From Sphagnum magellanicum (lineage: Eukaryota > Streptophyta > Sphagnopsida > Sphagnales > Sphagnaceae), in contig CM038922.1 in NCBI GenBank assembly GCA_021904315.1, forward strand, positions 9,585,347-9,649,346: 64,000 bases of DNA. Reading direction: 5' to 3'. The position numbers were made by a program, and so were the translations under genes. The notes beneath the pieces are model-generated. The model saw only the letters and a list, made by a program, of their open reading frames with translations, did not search any database and was not told where the DNA came from. Shown in pieces: positions 24,094-36,042 of the stretch; the first letter of the stretch is position 1; the number at the start of each line of letters is the position of its first letter.

Positions 24094-25149
24094 CCGAATC
24101 TATGTTAATTGTGTTGTGAAATTGTGTTGTTGAATTGTGTTGAGAAACTTAATTGTGTTGTTGAAAATTTAATGGGAAGAAGGAAATAAAAGGAAATAAA
24201 AAAACAACTTGTTTGTTTTGTTTTACAACGAGGAATGCAAGGTAATCTGTTTATCCCCGAATCATGGATGGAAGTGGCCACATGGGTGGAGGAGATTCAA
24301 CTTTTGGCAACGAAGATTACGAAAGGTAAGCCATGTCGAGTTGGGTGCATAATTTAACATGTGAAGCAACATCATGAAGACCATAAACACGAGTCATTTT
24401 GTTTGACCCCAAGCTTGCTTTTGGATATTAGTTGTAATCCTAGGCATGAACTAGAGTTGGATTTGTGGGAATTTGAGAAGATTCGCAAAGAAAAGTTGCA
24501 GGCAAGAAAGGGAAAGAAGATGGCACGTGTTAAGCCATATGAAAAAAATGTAAATAAAAGTTTATAAAGGACAGTGAGTGTTCTTAAATAAACTCATGTT
24601 CGTTAGACCTTGTTGAAGCCTTTAAACTTTTTATAAAAAGTGTTGTAGGTTGTTGAAAGAAATAAAAATAATATATGTTTTATTTATAGGATTAATGTTT
24701 TAGCGAAAACATTAATGTCAATGTTAGAAAAGGCTTCTAACTCCCCTGGTACACAATTTCCCGAAGATAGGCAATAGACCCCATCATTGACATTATGAGT
24801 TATTAGGTCGAGATCACCTGTGTTGAAAGACCTTTGGAAGAGCCTGGGACTATAGGTGAACCAAATGTGGTAGTGTCACAACTACGTAGACGACGGGAGG
24901 GATCTGGACCTCAACCCGACTCAGAACCTACAAGGTAATGCCAAAGGACAATCACACAATACAACATTTACTCATCTGGCTTAGGAAGAAGGATGCGACT
25001 CCAAATTATGCCAGAACCAATAACCTGCATGTCATGTGGAGTGGAGGCGTCATTGATATTCGTGATTGACATGATTTTGTAAATGTTGTTTTTCAATCTA
25101 GGCATTTAAATAGGATAATGGCAAGATTGGAAATGTCTGGTCCTTTTAG

Positions 25150-27193
25150 AAATTTACACTAAAAAGATAAGGAGGATTTTGTTATGAGTGCAATTCGGGC
25201 CATTGGGAATTTCCTTATTCACGAGGAAAGGTTGTAAAAGCTAAGTGATAATTGGTTAAAAGAATTAATTAGTTTGGTGTGTTTTTTGGAGACAAGATAA
25301 AAACCAATATGGTTATTCCAGTTTTTAGGGGAAGTAAGGGTGAAGACCCTAAAGTGTTTTTAAGGGAATATAAACGGGCTTGTATTGGTACGGGGCTTAG
25401 AACAGTTACGGAATGGCTTAATTTTCTTCCTGAATTCTCAGAGGGTATGGCATCACTTTGGTTTGAACGATAGACATAAGAGTTGAAGGGATCATGGATT
25501 GACATAATTAAGGCTCTAGTGAAGGAGTTTTCTATGAAGAATGTCTACCAAAACTTAATATTTGAACTGAGTCAACTAAAGCCGGGGGCTTTAAAGTTAG
25601 TAAGAGAGTATAAGGAGAAGACAATGACATTGCAATATAAACTCCAAGGGTGTTTTAGGGCACAAGGTCATGAAGGAATTAATCCAATTTTTGTGGGAGT
25701 CAATGCATTGGTACTTAAACATTTCACCATTGGTCTGTTGTCAGAATTGCGACAATAAGTGAGATACGAACAAGCGACGATGTTCGATGAAGCAGTGGAG
25801 GTGGCCGAAAAGGAAGTGAGCATGGAGGAAATTCCATGACCAACTATGTAATCCATGGTGAAAACAATTTAATTCTCGACTGAACCAGAGCTACGGAAAC
25901 ATTCGGAAGTGAGCTCCCGTTGTGGAGCAAATGATCAATCAAATGAACCAGCTAAGCCTCCATCTACTGTAGCCAAGGACTAGTCAGAGCAGAAATGTGG
26001 AGAGGGACCTGTCAACAATTCAATGTTACAAGTGTCGAGAGATGGGACATTATTCAAGAGAATGTCCAAACTCGCCAGCCTTGGCTACCAGAGAGAATGC
26101 GAGTTCTACTCGAAGGTTTTCTACAGAGGAGAAGGGCAAAGCTCAAGTGCATTTAATTGAGCCGATAAGTGAAGGGCGAGAAAAGGCTTTGATGGGTTTG
26201 GAAAAGAGCCTCCAAATCCCTGAGGATGCGGTGGATGTCATGGCCCAAATTAAACGACCAGCAGAAGACACTACTCATCTTGACGCAAGCGTAAAGAGGT
26301 TCAAGGAGATGGCGAGAGCCCCAAAAGAAAAGAAAAAGAATCAAAGGCGGAGGTTTGGCTTCCAAAACTTTCCAATTTTTAGAGATTTTGGCCCTTATTC
26401 AGTGGTGAAGGATGTGGGATCGCAGAAAACAGACATCACCATCGGACAGTTGGTGGCAATGGTGTCGTCAACTCGAAGGGAGTTGAGAAAAGGGTTGTCA
26501 ATACCTAAAGTCCCAAAGGTACCCACACCTTTGAATGCCATAACAACTAAGCGCGAATGTGATCCGATCATTGATGTGCAATGTAATGGATCAATGTTGC
26601 GAGGAGTGTTAGTGGATGGAGGGGCATGAGTCAATGTGATGACAATTCTTGCAATGAGGTATTTAGGCTTGAAAATTGATAGGCTAGCTTGAATAACCTT
26701 AAAGATGGCTAACGAGCGAGTTGTTAGGCTAGAAGGGGTCATTAGCAATGTTGTGATCACTATAATGAGGGTTTTTACCATTGTGGATTTCCATGTGGTA
26801 TTAGAGGAAGATGGGGCTTATCCAATGATATTAGGTAGGCCTTGGTTAACAAAGTCGCATGCAAGGAACTATTGGGGCGAAGGATACATGACCATCGGAG
26901 TTCATCCTAACCGACAAAAAGTTCCATTCGCTAGCTTTGTGAAAAGCTCTGGAGGGACGAATGAATATGAGGATGAATCAGAAACAGACCAAAGCTCTAG
27001 CTTTGAAGGGATTTACACGGATGATTCTAGTGAAGAGAAAGTAGGGTTATATGCTTTGGAGACAATCCCCAAGGTTGGAGCTTTGTCGGATCAAAGGGTT
27101 CAAGGGGATGATAACCAACAAACTCCATGTGTGTTTACAAAAGGAGAAGTTGAGGAGCGGCTAAGCAAGATTCAATTGGGACCAGACCTTTAA
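25150..27193 (+). pseudogene. Gypsy E gag and protease fossil
   Basis: Gag text FRGSKGEDPKVFLREYKRAC and WFER (about 25,320-25,470) matches retrotransposon gag proteins. The zinc knuckle CYKCREMGHYSREC lies near 26,030-26,070. The protease region has GVLVDGGA near 26,610 and YPMILGRPWLTKSHA near 26,820. Broken. Confidence 0.8.
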
Positions 27194-27279
27194 CCGGAGA
27201 AGAGAAAGTAATATGAAGATTTACTACGTAAGTATATCCATCTTTTTGCTTTCAGTTACAAGGACCTGAAGGAGGTCAC

Positions 27280-27883
27280 CATGGAGTAACACAAAATTGA
27301 ACTGTTACCAAATGCCAAACTGATCAAGGCCAAGCAAGGGAGGTGGAACCCAAGATACACGGCCATGGTGAAGGAGAAGCTTGACAAGTTGTTGGAGGCG
27401 AGGTTCATTAGGCCTATGGAGACAATTGAGTGGGTTTCTCCTGTGGTATTAACATTAAAGAAGAATGGCAAGCTAAGGGTATGTGTCAACTATAAAGCTT
27501 TAAACAAAGTAATTAAGAAAGACCGATACCCTTTGCCATTTTGTGAAGAAATTTTGGAAGAAGTAGCAGGGCATGAGATGTACACATTTGGAGATGGGTA
27601 CAAGGGCTACCACCAGGTGAAAATTGTTCCAGAAGATCAATTAAAGACCACATTCACCACACCTTGGGGGACATTTTGTTACACAATAATGCCTTTTGGT
27701 TTGTGTAATGTTCCAAGGACATTTCAACGTTTAATGAACAAGGTCTTTGATCCATTCTTGGGCCTTTTTCTAAAGGTTTTCATTGACGACTTTGGAGTTT
27801 ATAGTGATAGAGCTTCTCACCTTGCCAAATTCGAATTAGTCTTTCAACGCTTGGATAGTTCGGGAGTGACTTTGAGCCCTTAG
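27280..27883 (+). pseudogene. Gypsy E reverse transcriptase fossil
   Basis: Motifs in order are LDKLLEARFIRPMETIEWVS, KKNGKLRVCVNYKALNKV, YPLPF, GYKGYHQVKI, MPFGLCNVPRTFQRLMN and catalytic FIDDFGVYSD. This is a well-preserved polymerase domain in an otherwise broken element. Confidence 0.88.
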
Positions 27884-27984
27884 AACACCACAATTGATTT
27901 TTCAGAAGGGAAGATGGTTAGACACATTATATTAGCTCTATTTCCAAGGAAGGGTTGGTGTTTTACGACGAACCATTGGAAAAC

Positions 27985-29069
27985 GTGACACCTCACGTCT
28001 TTTGTATGAGTTTCATGATGGGTTTTGTGGAGGCCATTTTGTGAAACGAATCATTGCAGAAAAGATATTGCAGGATGCCCATGATTATTGTAGTAGTTAT
28101 GATGTGTGTCAAGCCTATGCACAAAAATCTACTATAAGTGGCCCTTTACATCCCATATCCCTTTTAGGACCTTTTGAAAAATGGGGAATTAGTTTAATGG
28201 GCCCATTGCTAGTGACTAGGAGAGGGCATTGATTCATTGTAATTGCCATAGACTACCTCACAAAGTTTGCAAAAGTATGTGCCTTGAAGTCCTCAATGAA
28301 ACAAGAAGTAACACGATTTCTATGTGAACAAGTTTTTATTCGATTTGGGACACCACTTGAAATTGTTTCTAATAATGGTCCCCAGTTTTTGAGTGAGGTT
28401 GTGGAAAACCTGTTAGCACGCCTTGTAATGAAACACAGGTTTACCACTATGTATAAGCCTAGCACTAATGGCCTAGTAGAAAGGACCAATAGGACATTGT
28501 GTTCCATGTTAGTAAAAGAGGCCGAGGTTCATGTGAACATTTGTGACTGGGATATCAAGATACACCATGTTGTGTGGGTTTACAACACCACATACAAAAT
28601 TGCCATTGGGTACTCACCTTTTCGTTTAACTTATGGGATGGAAGCGCTTTTACCCATTGAGCTAGAAGTAATGACTTTACGCACTACCACAACAATGAGA
28701 CTTCCTTTGGATGAATCTTAACGCCATTGATTGTTACAACTTAACAAGTTGGACGAATTGCAGTTGAAAGCCTACCAATCCATTGAAGTCGCACATGCTC
28801 AACAAAAAAAGGCTTTCGACAAAAAGGTGAAGAAAAAGAAGTTCAAAGAATGTGACTTTGTCATGATGTTTGACGCTCGACATCATCGTAGGGCTTATAA
28901 GAAATTATTACCCAAGTGGTTTGGACCTTTTATTATCAAAAAGGTGTTTGCTTATAATGGGTCTTATGAGCTTGAAAATGTTGATGGCTCACCATATCCA
29001 GGCTACGTTAATCATGACAAATTGAAAAAGGTTTTGAATATGTCCATAATGAGTTTAGGAGTGACGTAA
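27985..29069 (+). pseudogene. Gypsy E integrase fossil and tail
   Basis: Integrase pieces are YEFHDGFCGGHF (zinc region), WGISLMGPL (first catalytic aspartate region, altered), TKFAKVCALK, DNGPQFL-like text near 28,370, NGLVERTNRTL with the catalytic glutamate, and TTYKIAIGYSPFRLTYGMEA. The C-terminal tail (to 29,069) has KWFGPFIIKKVF and GSYELEN, the usual end of the protein. No chromodomain. Confidence 0.85.
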
Positions 29070-29071
29070 CT

Positions 29072-29561
29072 TGATGTGTAACTTGATTACACAATTACTT
29101 AGGTAATTGTTTAATGGGATAAGTTGGGTGTAGGATTCCATAATTTGGTCATGGTGCATTGACTTATGTCATGTGCACCATGTGATTAATTGTGGAATCA
29201 CATGGGGAACCATGTATTTTGTTTCCTTTTGATTATTTAGGGAACCATGTGGTGGATAAGTTTTAGGAAGTTTCTTGATTAGTTTCCTTTTGGTTAGTAT
29301 ATAAGGAGGTGTTTGTGACCTGGAGAAACACCTTCATTTGTACAAAGTTATAGTATGAATACAAAGTTTGTGAGAATTGAAGTTTTGATTTTGATAGGCT
29401 TTTGGTTTTGGTATTGTTTGTGTGTAGTTCACAGTAGAAGAATGGGAGGCTTGCATAGCCAATAGAAGGGTGGGAGGATAATTTTACAATTAAGAAGATA
29501 GATTTCATAGCTATGTAGTAATCATACATAGTTTCGGTCCTAAACCCATTCATGTTGTACA
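29072..29561 (+). repeat. Gypsy E 3' LTR
   Basis: Same edges as the 5' LTR (TGATGTGTAAC to GTTGTACA), 490 bp, with only one partial copy of the 48-bp unit. Confidence 0.85.
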
Positions 29562-30300
29562 TGTTCTTTGGACTGTCTACTTTGTGATATTCCAAGATTT
29601 TTTCTTGCTTTAGGTTACCTACTAGACTCATTTGCCAAAAATATGCGTTCCTCCATAAACCTTCCCCCAGAAATCGTATGAACATCCTAAAACCTACTGT
29701 CACATACTCAATCTTGGTGGATCGAACAATGAACTTGGAATGCACCCTCCCATTGCCACCAAAGCCTCAGTGGCACAAACTCATGGAACCATGGCACTTG
29801 TTGCCATTACATAATATAACTTACACAATTTGAAAGATACTTTCTAACTTGTCAATGCTTGTTTGCGCCATAGAATAAACAGAGTTTGTTGGTGAAAATA
29901 ATGAAAATATTTAATCATTGTTGATGCATATTCATGGTCCACTTGTGAAAAAATGATATTAATTTTTAGGTATGTTATTTCGTGGGGGTATGGTGTAGCC
30001 GTGAGTTTCACATGCAAATGAAAGGAATTTGTCTATAGAAAGGTAGTCACAAGTCACAAAATTTGTTCCATTTTTTGTGCCTCATGTAGCAAAAATATAG
30101 AAGGATTCTTCTAAGTTTCTAGGTTCATATTTGCTCTATAGGCAAATTTGTTTAAATCTTCTTGTGGATAATCATCAATTTGGCTACATCACAAAATTGG
30201 GAAAAAAGAAAAAGAAAGAAAAGCTCAAGAGTAGAATCCTCATTACTTTGACATGTTTTTCCTCAATTTCTATGGTAGAGGAGTGGAGATAGGCAAGAGT
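29562..30300. other. Anonymous flank of E with one minus-strand protein-like stretch
   Basis: From 29,745 down to about 29,563 the minus strand is open and reads MHSKFIVRSTKIEYVTVGFR followed by a tryptophan- and phenylalanine-rich stretch. It ends at E's LTR. I do not recognise it; it may be a fragment of a host exon or of another element. The rest, to 30,300, is AT-rich with nothing recognised. Confidence 0.35.
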
Positions 30301-30579
30301 ATTCATAACAAACTTATGGAATTATACCTATTTGGGTAGAAATATTTCAGTGCAGGACCACCAAACATTGTCTCATGCTTTGCCTTAGTATTATGTTGCA
30401 GGGCTGCCCAGTGCTGATTCTGTATTTGTTCCTCACATTCTCTTGGAAGTGAATTTGAGTCTCTCGCTCTTAATGTTAAAGAGCAGGCTGCAGACGGTGG
30501 ATTCTGCCAGGTGCGTTCCCGGAGCTCAACCAGTGAGTGGTTATGTGTTAGAATCTGCCGTTCATGACCCATTCTCCGG

Positions 30580-30586
30580 TATAAAA
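30580..30586 (+). promoter_or_regulatory. TATA box candidate
   Basis: TATAAAA in the context CCGGTATAAAAGGCC, a strong plant TATA match, 93 bp before the ATG at 30,679. It lies in a stretch richer in G+C than its surroundings. A transcript would start near 30,610-30,615. Confidence 0.5.
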
Positions 30587-30678
30587 GGCCTCTTACTTCT
30601 ACTTAGAAACACTTATGTAAGGTGCCATCCAAAATACCTTAGGAAACTTCTTGGAGTGCAGCAAGGTCGGACAATCTG

Positions 30679-30972
30679 ATGAGGAATTCAACTCAAGCCA
30701 AGAAACAATTACCAATAAAGAAATTAAAAAGATTTGTCAGATTTGCAATTGAGCATCCAAATATTTAGCATGCAACCAAGAAGGCGCTTATGGACTGCGG
30801 AATGGCCAGGCCCCTGCGCATTATGTTGGGTGGGCCGAAGGTCCATTTAGTGGACCTGCTTGATGAATTTGAGAAGAAAAAACAAGAACCCTGCAGGCAG
30901 GAAGAACGAGCTAGCACCTGTCGACGAGCGTCACCACCGGTCCTTCTACCCTATTTGCAATTTCATCGGTAA
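30679..30972 (+). pseudogene. Unrecognised short ORF with one in-frame stop, host-like
   Basis: From an ATG at 30,679 a 97-codon frame runs to a stop at 30,970-30,972, with one internal TAG at 30,766-30,768. The first part is basic (KKQLPIKKLKRFVRFAIEHP). After the TAG come GMARPLRIMLGGPKVHLVDL and LDEFEKKKQE, a charged, possibly helical end. No known domain recognised. A good TATA box upstream and non-repetitive composition suggest a small gene or gene fragment. The TAG could equally lie in an intron or mean that the frame is chance. The last codons overlap the 64-bp minisatellite. Confidence 0.35.
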
Positions 30973-31115
30973 ATGGCGACAAAATGGCAGGCCAAAATAG
31001 GGTCTTTCTGCCCCCATTTTGCAATCTCGTCGGTTAATGGCGACAAAATGGCAGTCAAAATGGGGTCTGTTTGCCCCCATTTTGCAATTTCGTCGGTAAG
31101 CTGCGACAAATTGGC
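30954..31115. repeat. 64-bp minisatellite, about 2.6 units
   Basis: Units start TTTGCAATTTCATCGGTAAA and continue through GGCGACAAAATGGCA to CTGCCCCCAT, with GCAA landmarks at 30,957, 31,021 and 31,084 (periods 64 and 63). Each unit holds complementary CATTTTGC and GACAAAATGG segments. Confidence 0.88.
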
Positions 31116-31623
31116 ATCTGGAAGGGCCCACTTGATTTGGTGGGTGGATGTCACAAGAGATTCTCTGTGAACCTTCTTCTTCTTCTTCGTTACAAGCAGT
31201 GCATGAAAAGCGCGGTAATCGACTGACTCTTCCACCTCGCCAATAACGTGTTTTTAATTTCGTGTTCAAAGATGCGAACAGAGGATACTTAGATCGACAT
31301 TTTTGTCTGGATAAATTAGGGGCCAGGCTGAAGCTCTTTCACTAACAACAGCAATATGAAGATTAAATCTCCCCCAAGCACACACACATCGTCTCAAGAC
31401 CTGGCTCTACCTCGATATCAGCAGTAGCAACCGCGTGATTTCCGATACAGAGGCAGGAGAGGTAGTTTGAGACTCTCTTGTTCTTTTAAAGGGTTCAGTT
31501 ACCAACCCCATTTGTGCAAAGTAGCGTTGGAAGGTCGTCCGGCAGAGGAGAGGATACTTGTCTGGGAAGTGAGTTGACAAAGAACAGAAGGAAGTCCGCA
31601 GCATCAGAAACGAGATTTGTCAG

Positions 31624-31827
31624 GTACTGCAGATAAGGGGTTTTACAGTGCTCGTTTTTTTTGGGGGGGGATGCGATGTTGTTGTTTTTTTCTCAATGGG
31701 ATCGAATGTTGTCAAGATCTTGCAACCCCAGCGGTGACATCTGATCAGCCCTACTCGGCCAAGTCGACACGTCTATTAGTTCCCGGTTTTTTTTTTCCCC
31801 CTTCTGTTTCTTGACTTCTGTTGACAG
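31624..31827 (+). other. Candidate intron, 204 bp
   Basis: It starts TTGTCAG/GTACTG and ends with a long pyrimidine tract (TTTTTTTTTCCCCC, then TTCTGTTTCTTGACTTCTG) and TTGACAG. This is one of the best splice acceptors in the window. The upstream sequence (about 31,170-31,623) is non-repetitive and interrupted by stops, so it may be 5' untranslated exon. Inference only; no transcript data. Confidence 0.4.
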
Positions 31828-31962
31828 GGCCATAGAGCTTACAGTTTTCGAGAACTTTGATTCAAGCTTGCATCAAATGAGCCTTCCTGAACTAACACAT
31901 CTGAAGAACGTTGCTGCTTGTGACTCAGGTGGAAGCTGTGCAAAAATCCAAAGCAGTGCAAG

Positions 31963-32652
31963 ATGCTTGAAACACAAATTGTCAATTTTACTTCCACCAA
32001 GGTGGAGGTGCAAGAAAGTACGATAGGTGTCCCAAATGCCACATACTCGCCACATATTGAGCCAACGAAAGTTCAGAAGGTTTTAGTTGACCCAGATGCA
32101 ACATACAAAACCTACATGATTGGCCCTGTGAGGGAGCAGCAAAGTGTGAGTTGGCAGCAAAAGGTGGAGTTGCTCTCAGATGACTGCAAGGACAAGCAGA
32201 TTGTATACCTGAGGGAGTCCCAAACCCGTGACAAACTGCTCACAGACCCTGTACCCAGATCAGCCAGAATGGTGGAAAAATCGATCCACAACAAAGCTGC
32301 CAAAACAATTGTGCTAAGGGAGGACGTCACAATAGGGAACGAAGTTGCTTCATCAAAGGTTGGAGAGGTGAAGACAGGAGGAAATAAGAAGTGGAAAGTG
32401 GACCCTGGAGCTGATCATCGCAGATATTTTGTGGAGTTGGAGACACCAGAACCTGGGGTAACTGAAGTTGAGATTCCAAAAGAAAATTTCAATGACAGGA
32501 AGAAAATTGTGGTTACCCTTGATGCTAATGTACCTGAATCTCAGAAGCTAGTTATAACTGAAGGCCTTGAGCATTGTTGTATGCTAATTAGGTGCTTATA
32601 TCCCAATCATATCAGAGCTAGTGATAAGATCGTATCTCAGACTGATGATTGA
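31963..32652 (+). CDS. Unrecognised 229-codon ORF, possible host exon
   Basis: The longest ORF in the non-repeat part of the window. It can be read back to about 31,926 without a stop, so the ATG at 31,963 may not be the true start. The protein is hydrophilic and highly charged, with no signal peptide or membrane segment. It has short internal echoes such as VPNATY and DPDATY near residues 23-45 and VDPGADHRRYF near residue 147. The last 25 residues overlap AT-rich repeated sequence and may be intron or untranslated. It lies after a plausible spliced leader, but the open frame just after that splice site (31,828-32,026) is a different frame. I do not recognise the family. Confidence 0.45.
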   Translation: MLETQIVNFTSTKVEVQESTIGVPNATYSPHIEPTKVQKVLVDPDATYKTYMIGPVREQQSVSWQQKVELLSDDCKDKQIVYLRESQTRDKLLTDPVPRSARMVEKSIHNKAAKTIVLREDVTIGNEVASSKVGEVKTGGNKKWKVDPGADHRRYFVELETPEPGVTEVEIPKENFNDRKKIVVTLDANVPESQKLVITEGLEHCCMLIRCLYPNHIRASDKIVSQTDD

Positions 32653-32775
32653 CAAGATTGTTGTTTGTCATTTAAGTGCTCATATATGAATCAGACCTCC
32701 AAAGTACAATATAGGTGCCCATATTTGATTCATGTTGGAGCTAGGTGTACATAAAAGTCATACCTCCGAGTGGCA
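32590..32775. repeat. Imperfect repeat around AGGTGCTCATAT
   Basis: Four degenerate copies start at about 32,590, 32,674, 32,713 and 32,743, each with AGGTGC-CATAT-GAATCA-type text. It covers the end of the 229-codon ORF and its downstream flank. Confidence 0.45.
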
Positions 32776-34654
32776 ATTGGAAAGATTATGTGTTACACTA
32801 TTTCTGTTTATTGTTATGTAAAAAAAGTTGAATTGCTGTATCAGATTAAGTTTAGTCAAAATATAGTAGAATCAATATTATTTCATTCTTGTATATAATA
32901 TGTTTTGCATCTATAATCCTTTCAAGTATTTTCTTGCCTTGTTAATTTACAAAAGTGATGTATGGTATGCAAGTCTTTAAAATCTAGAATCTTCACACAT
33001 GTGTAGTCTTGAGGTTGAAATAAATTCACAAAATTTCAAAATAACTAACATTGAATGTTTATTGTTTTGTACAACATCCACATAAATACAACATTTTTGA
33101 GTACTTGAATACAAAAATAATACAACAATCTTGACATACTTGAAATATATCTAGATATACAAACATTGTTGGCAATGCTTCAAATTTGTACCATTTTAAG
33201 TCATGGAATATAAAACCCATGAACTTGGAACTATAATTTGAAACTAGATAATAGAAGTCTTGTTACCATTCATGGTACATATGAAACAATTATTTAATCT
33301 AGAAATTAAGGAAACAATTAGTTCATTGTGTAATGGTTCTACTTGATGGCAAGTTAAAACTTCAAACTAAGAAGTTCCCTTCCTGGATCTAGAACTTCTC
33401 CTCTAGATGCATGCCCTTCTATGAAACATGCCCATCCATCATATGCACGCATAATATTTCAGATGTCACACACATCACGTCCAACTCAAATCAAAATTTT
33501 ATGCCCAAATCTTACACCAATATGTAATCTTTTCCTCAATGGAAGAGCCAATATTTGGAGTAGTGATGATCTTAATTTGACATAGTACCTTTTCATGCCA
33601 TGAAACTTAAAATGAGTTGCATTGGATTAAGGTTGAATTCATGTTATATAATTTGCCATTTTTCAAAACTATGCATTATAAACTCAAAAGGGTAGATGAA
33701 AAATACTTTTGGCATTTGCAACCATACTCTTGAATGTTAAATGAGATAATAACTTATGTCCATATTCAATGGGAGTATTCCCTATTGTAAGTTTCTGTTA
33801 ACAACAAAATTCATGTGCAAATTATATTTGCAAACAAGGTTCATATTTATTTATAATGAAATTGAACTCAATTGTCAAAAGAAACATTGAAATTTGTCAA
33901 TAATGAATGAAAATAAATTCATATTGCATATTGCTTCCTTCAAGTAGTACACAACCACACATGAATAAGTTCTCAAGTAGGAATTGGATTAAAGTTTGAT
34001 TTAGCAAAACATGTATTGAAAAAGTAAACATAATTTGCATGTAAACATTAAAAGAAAAATGTAGTTTTTCAATTGCAATTTGTAGTTACAAAATAGACAC
34101 AATTAAACATTTACAATTAAAATTCTATTAGTTACATGAGTGTAATTGCATGCAATTTATAGTAGCACATGAAATTTTCATTATGATGTCGATACAACCA
34201 AAGGATGAAATATATAATCAATGGATATGGTATTATCCATTGACTAACCATATTTTCCTTGTGATTTTTTCCCATTATTTGTGATTGAAATACAACACTA
34301 CTCTAGAACTTGTCCCTAAACCATCACACATTCTACCCATCTTCTAATGGAACGAGGGTCTCCATTATAATTAACATTTTTAATGAAAATCCAAATGAAT
34401 TAAAATGCCTTCAAAGGTGCCCATTGGGGTTCCACCATGCTTCACCCCACGTTCATGAAACTCCACTAATGTGCACTTGGGAGTGGACATCAATTATTAT
34501 TATTTTTTAAAGATTGATTTATTTTAAATTTTATATATTTATTTGACTTTTCATGGACTTTATTGGAAGGGCATGTTCATAATCAAGATAACATTTTTTT
34601 GCCACAAGACACGAAGATTTTGTTTTTGTTATTTTTCAAATATAAAATCTAAAT
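32776..34654. other. AT-rich anonymous DNA, nothing recognised
   Basis: No coding signal, LTR edge or terminal repeat seen. The first few hundred bases could be 3' untranslated sequence of the upstream ORF. Confidence 0.5.
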
Positions 34655-36042
34655 CACTAGTAGAAATCTTATCATTTATAACCATTTCCTATGCAACTAA
34701 ATGTTGTCTATCACTAAATGGTTGCCTATGTGATTGTTTTTCAAATTTGGATGGATTTTGGTTTTCCTTTCAATTAATTGTGACTATGAACTATTTCATC
34801 TTTCCAATAGGTTGATTTTTCATGATGTTTTTGTGTTTTTTATAAGATCGTATATACATTTTGTTGCACATGCAACCAAAGTTGTCACATTATAATTACA
34901 TAAGGTATGTATGTTACTTAGTAACTACATGTATAGATTATTTAATGGTACATACATACATATATGTATATACCTACTTACCTACTTACCTATGTACTAT
35001 CTATCTACCTACCTACCTAACTATTTACTAGGTACTTACATACGTATACACCTACATAGCCGCTAGCTACCTAATACGTTATTTAACTATTATTTAAAGG
35101 CTATCTAAATAGGTATTTAAAATACATAATTGTGCAAAGGCTATTTAAATATGTATTTAAAACAAATATTATCTAAATAAGTACCTAGTAAGAACTTATG
35201 CTACTTAGTAGGTAGGTTACGTAATAGTATGTGTTAAGAAAAGTTGCAATTAAGCTACAACTATGTGACTAGGCTATAACTAAAATTTTACCCCATATTA
35301 TTTGTCTTCCTTTTCAAGTTTACAGATGATATAAATAGGTTGGTTTGGTGTAGTAAACACATTCAATTTTTTCAATTGCCATATATTGGAGGAGTTAATC
35401 ACACAAGCTCCACCCAAAAGGTTAAACTTAAAATAAAATTGGATTTTGTTGTAAAATTTTTAAACCTAGACCTACCTACCTACCTAGGCTAGACCTATGG
35501 TTAAGTGGCCTAGGTTTAGCTTAGGTGCCACATGGCCTATTGTAAATGGCCTAGCCCAAAGGCTAAATACCTTAGCACCTAGCTAGGTTAGATGGCCTAC
35601 CTTAGGCCTAGACTAGGTGCCATGTGGCCTATCATAAGTGGTCCAACCTCAAATTAACCCTAAATTATTATAATGTGCTTTTAAATTACCACATGGCACA
35701 ATCTGGTTTCTTTAATCAAATGGTTGAATTTTTAAAATATAAATAAATAAATAAATATGTTTGGCAATATATCTCAAATTTTTTTAATGATGCCATGTGT
35801 CACATTTTTAGTCTACCATGTGTGAACATGTTGGTGTGCATTGTAGTTGCAAATGTAGTCACAGGAACTCATCCCTAAATACATATAAAATCTCCATACT
35901 CATATTTTACGAAAAAATATTTCATTCATCACTTGCAACTAATGGTTGTTTGGAACTTGTCATTTGTTATTATATTGATTTTTAGTTGCAAGTGTCGCTT
36001 GCAACTAAAATTTAGTTACAAATGACATTTTTTTAACTAATG
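34655..36042. mobile_element. CACTA-3, short non-autonomous CACTA transposon
   Basis: It begins CACTAGTAGAAATC, identical to the start of CACTA-2, and ends TTTTAACTAATG, a decayed form of the family end. Subterminal TTGCAACTAAA motifs, the CTAC/GTAG tract (34,970-35,640) and the AACCCATATT-TTGT, GATATAAATAGG stretch match CACTA-1 and CACTA-2. At 1.39 kb it is about half their length, a deletion derivative with no transposase. Flanks are AAT and TTA, so the target duplication is not preserved or the right edge is slightly off. Confidence 0.75.

Larger units (their letters stand above)
23406..29561 (+). mobile_element. Gypsy element E with both LTRs, broken
   Basis: A compact 6.2-kb gypsy element: 5' LTR, primer-binding site, gag with zinc knuckle, protease, reverse transcriptase, integrase, 3' LTR. 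No chromodomain follows integrase. Where they align, the last 320 bp of the two LTRs differ at roughly 5 percent of positions, so E looks younger than D. It has several breaks and not every pol domain is recognisable. I could not find a target duplication. Confidence 0.85.

Noticed and set aside
34310-34815. Two short ORFs left of and into CACTA-3
   Set aside because: Composition is that of the AT-rich flank, one crosses the transposon edge, and neither has recognisable motifs.
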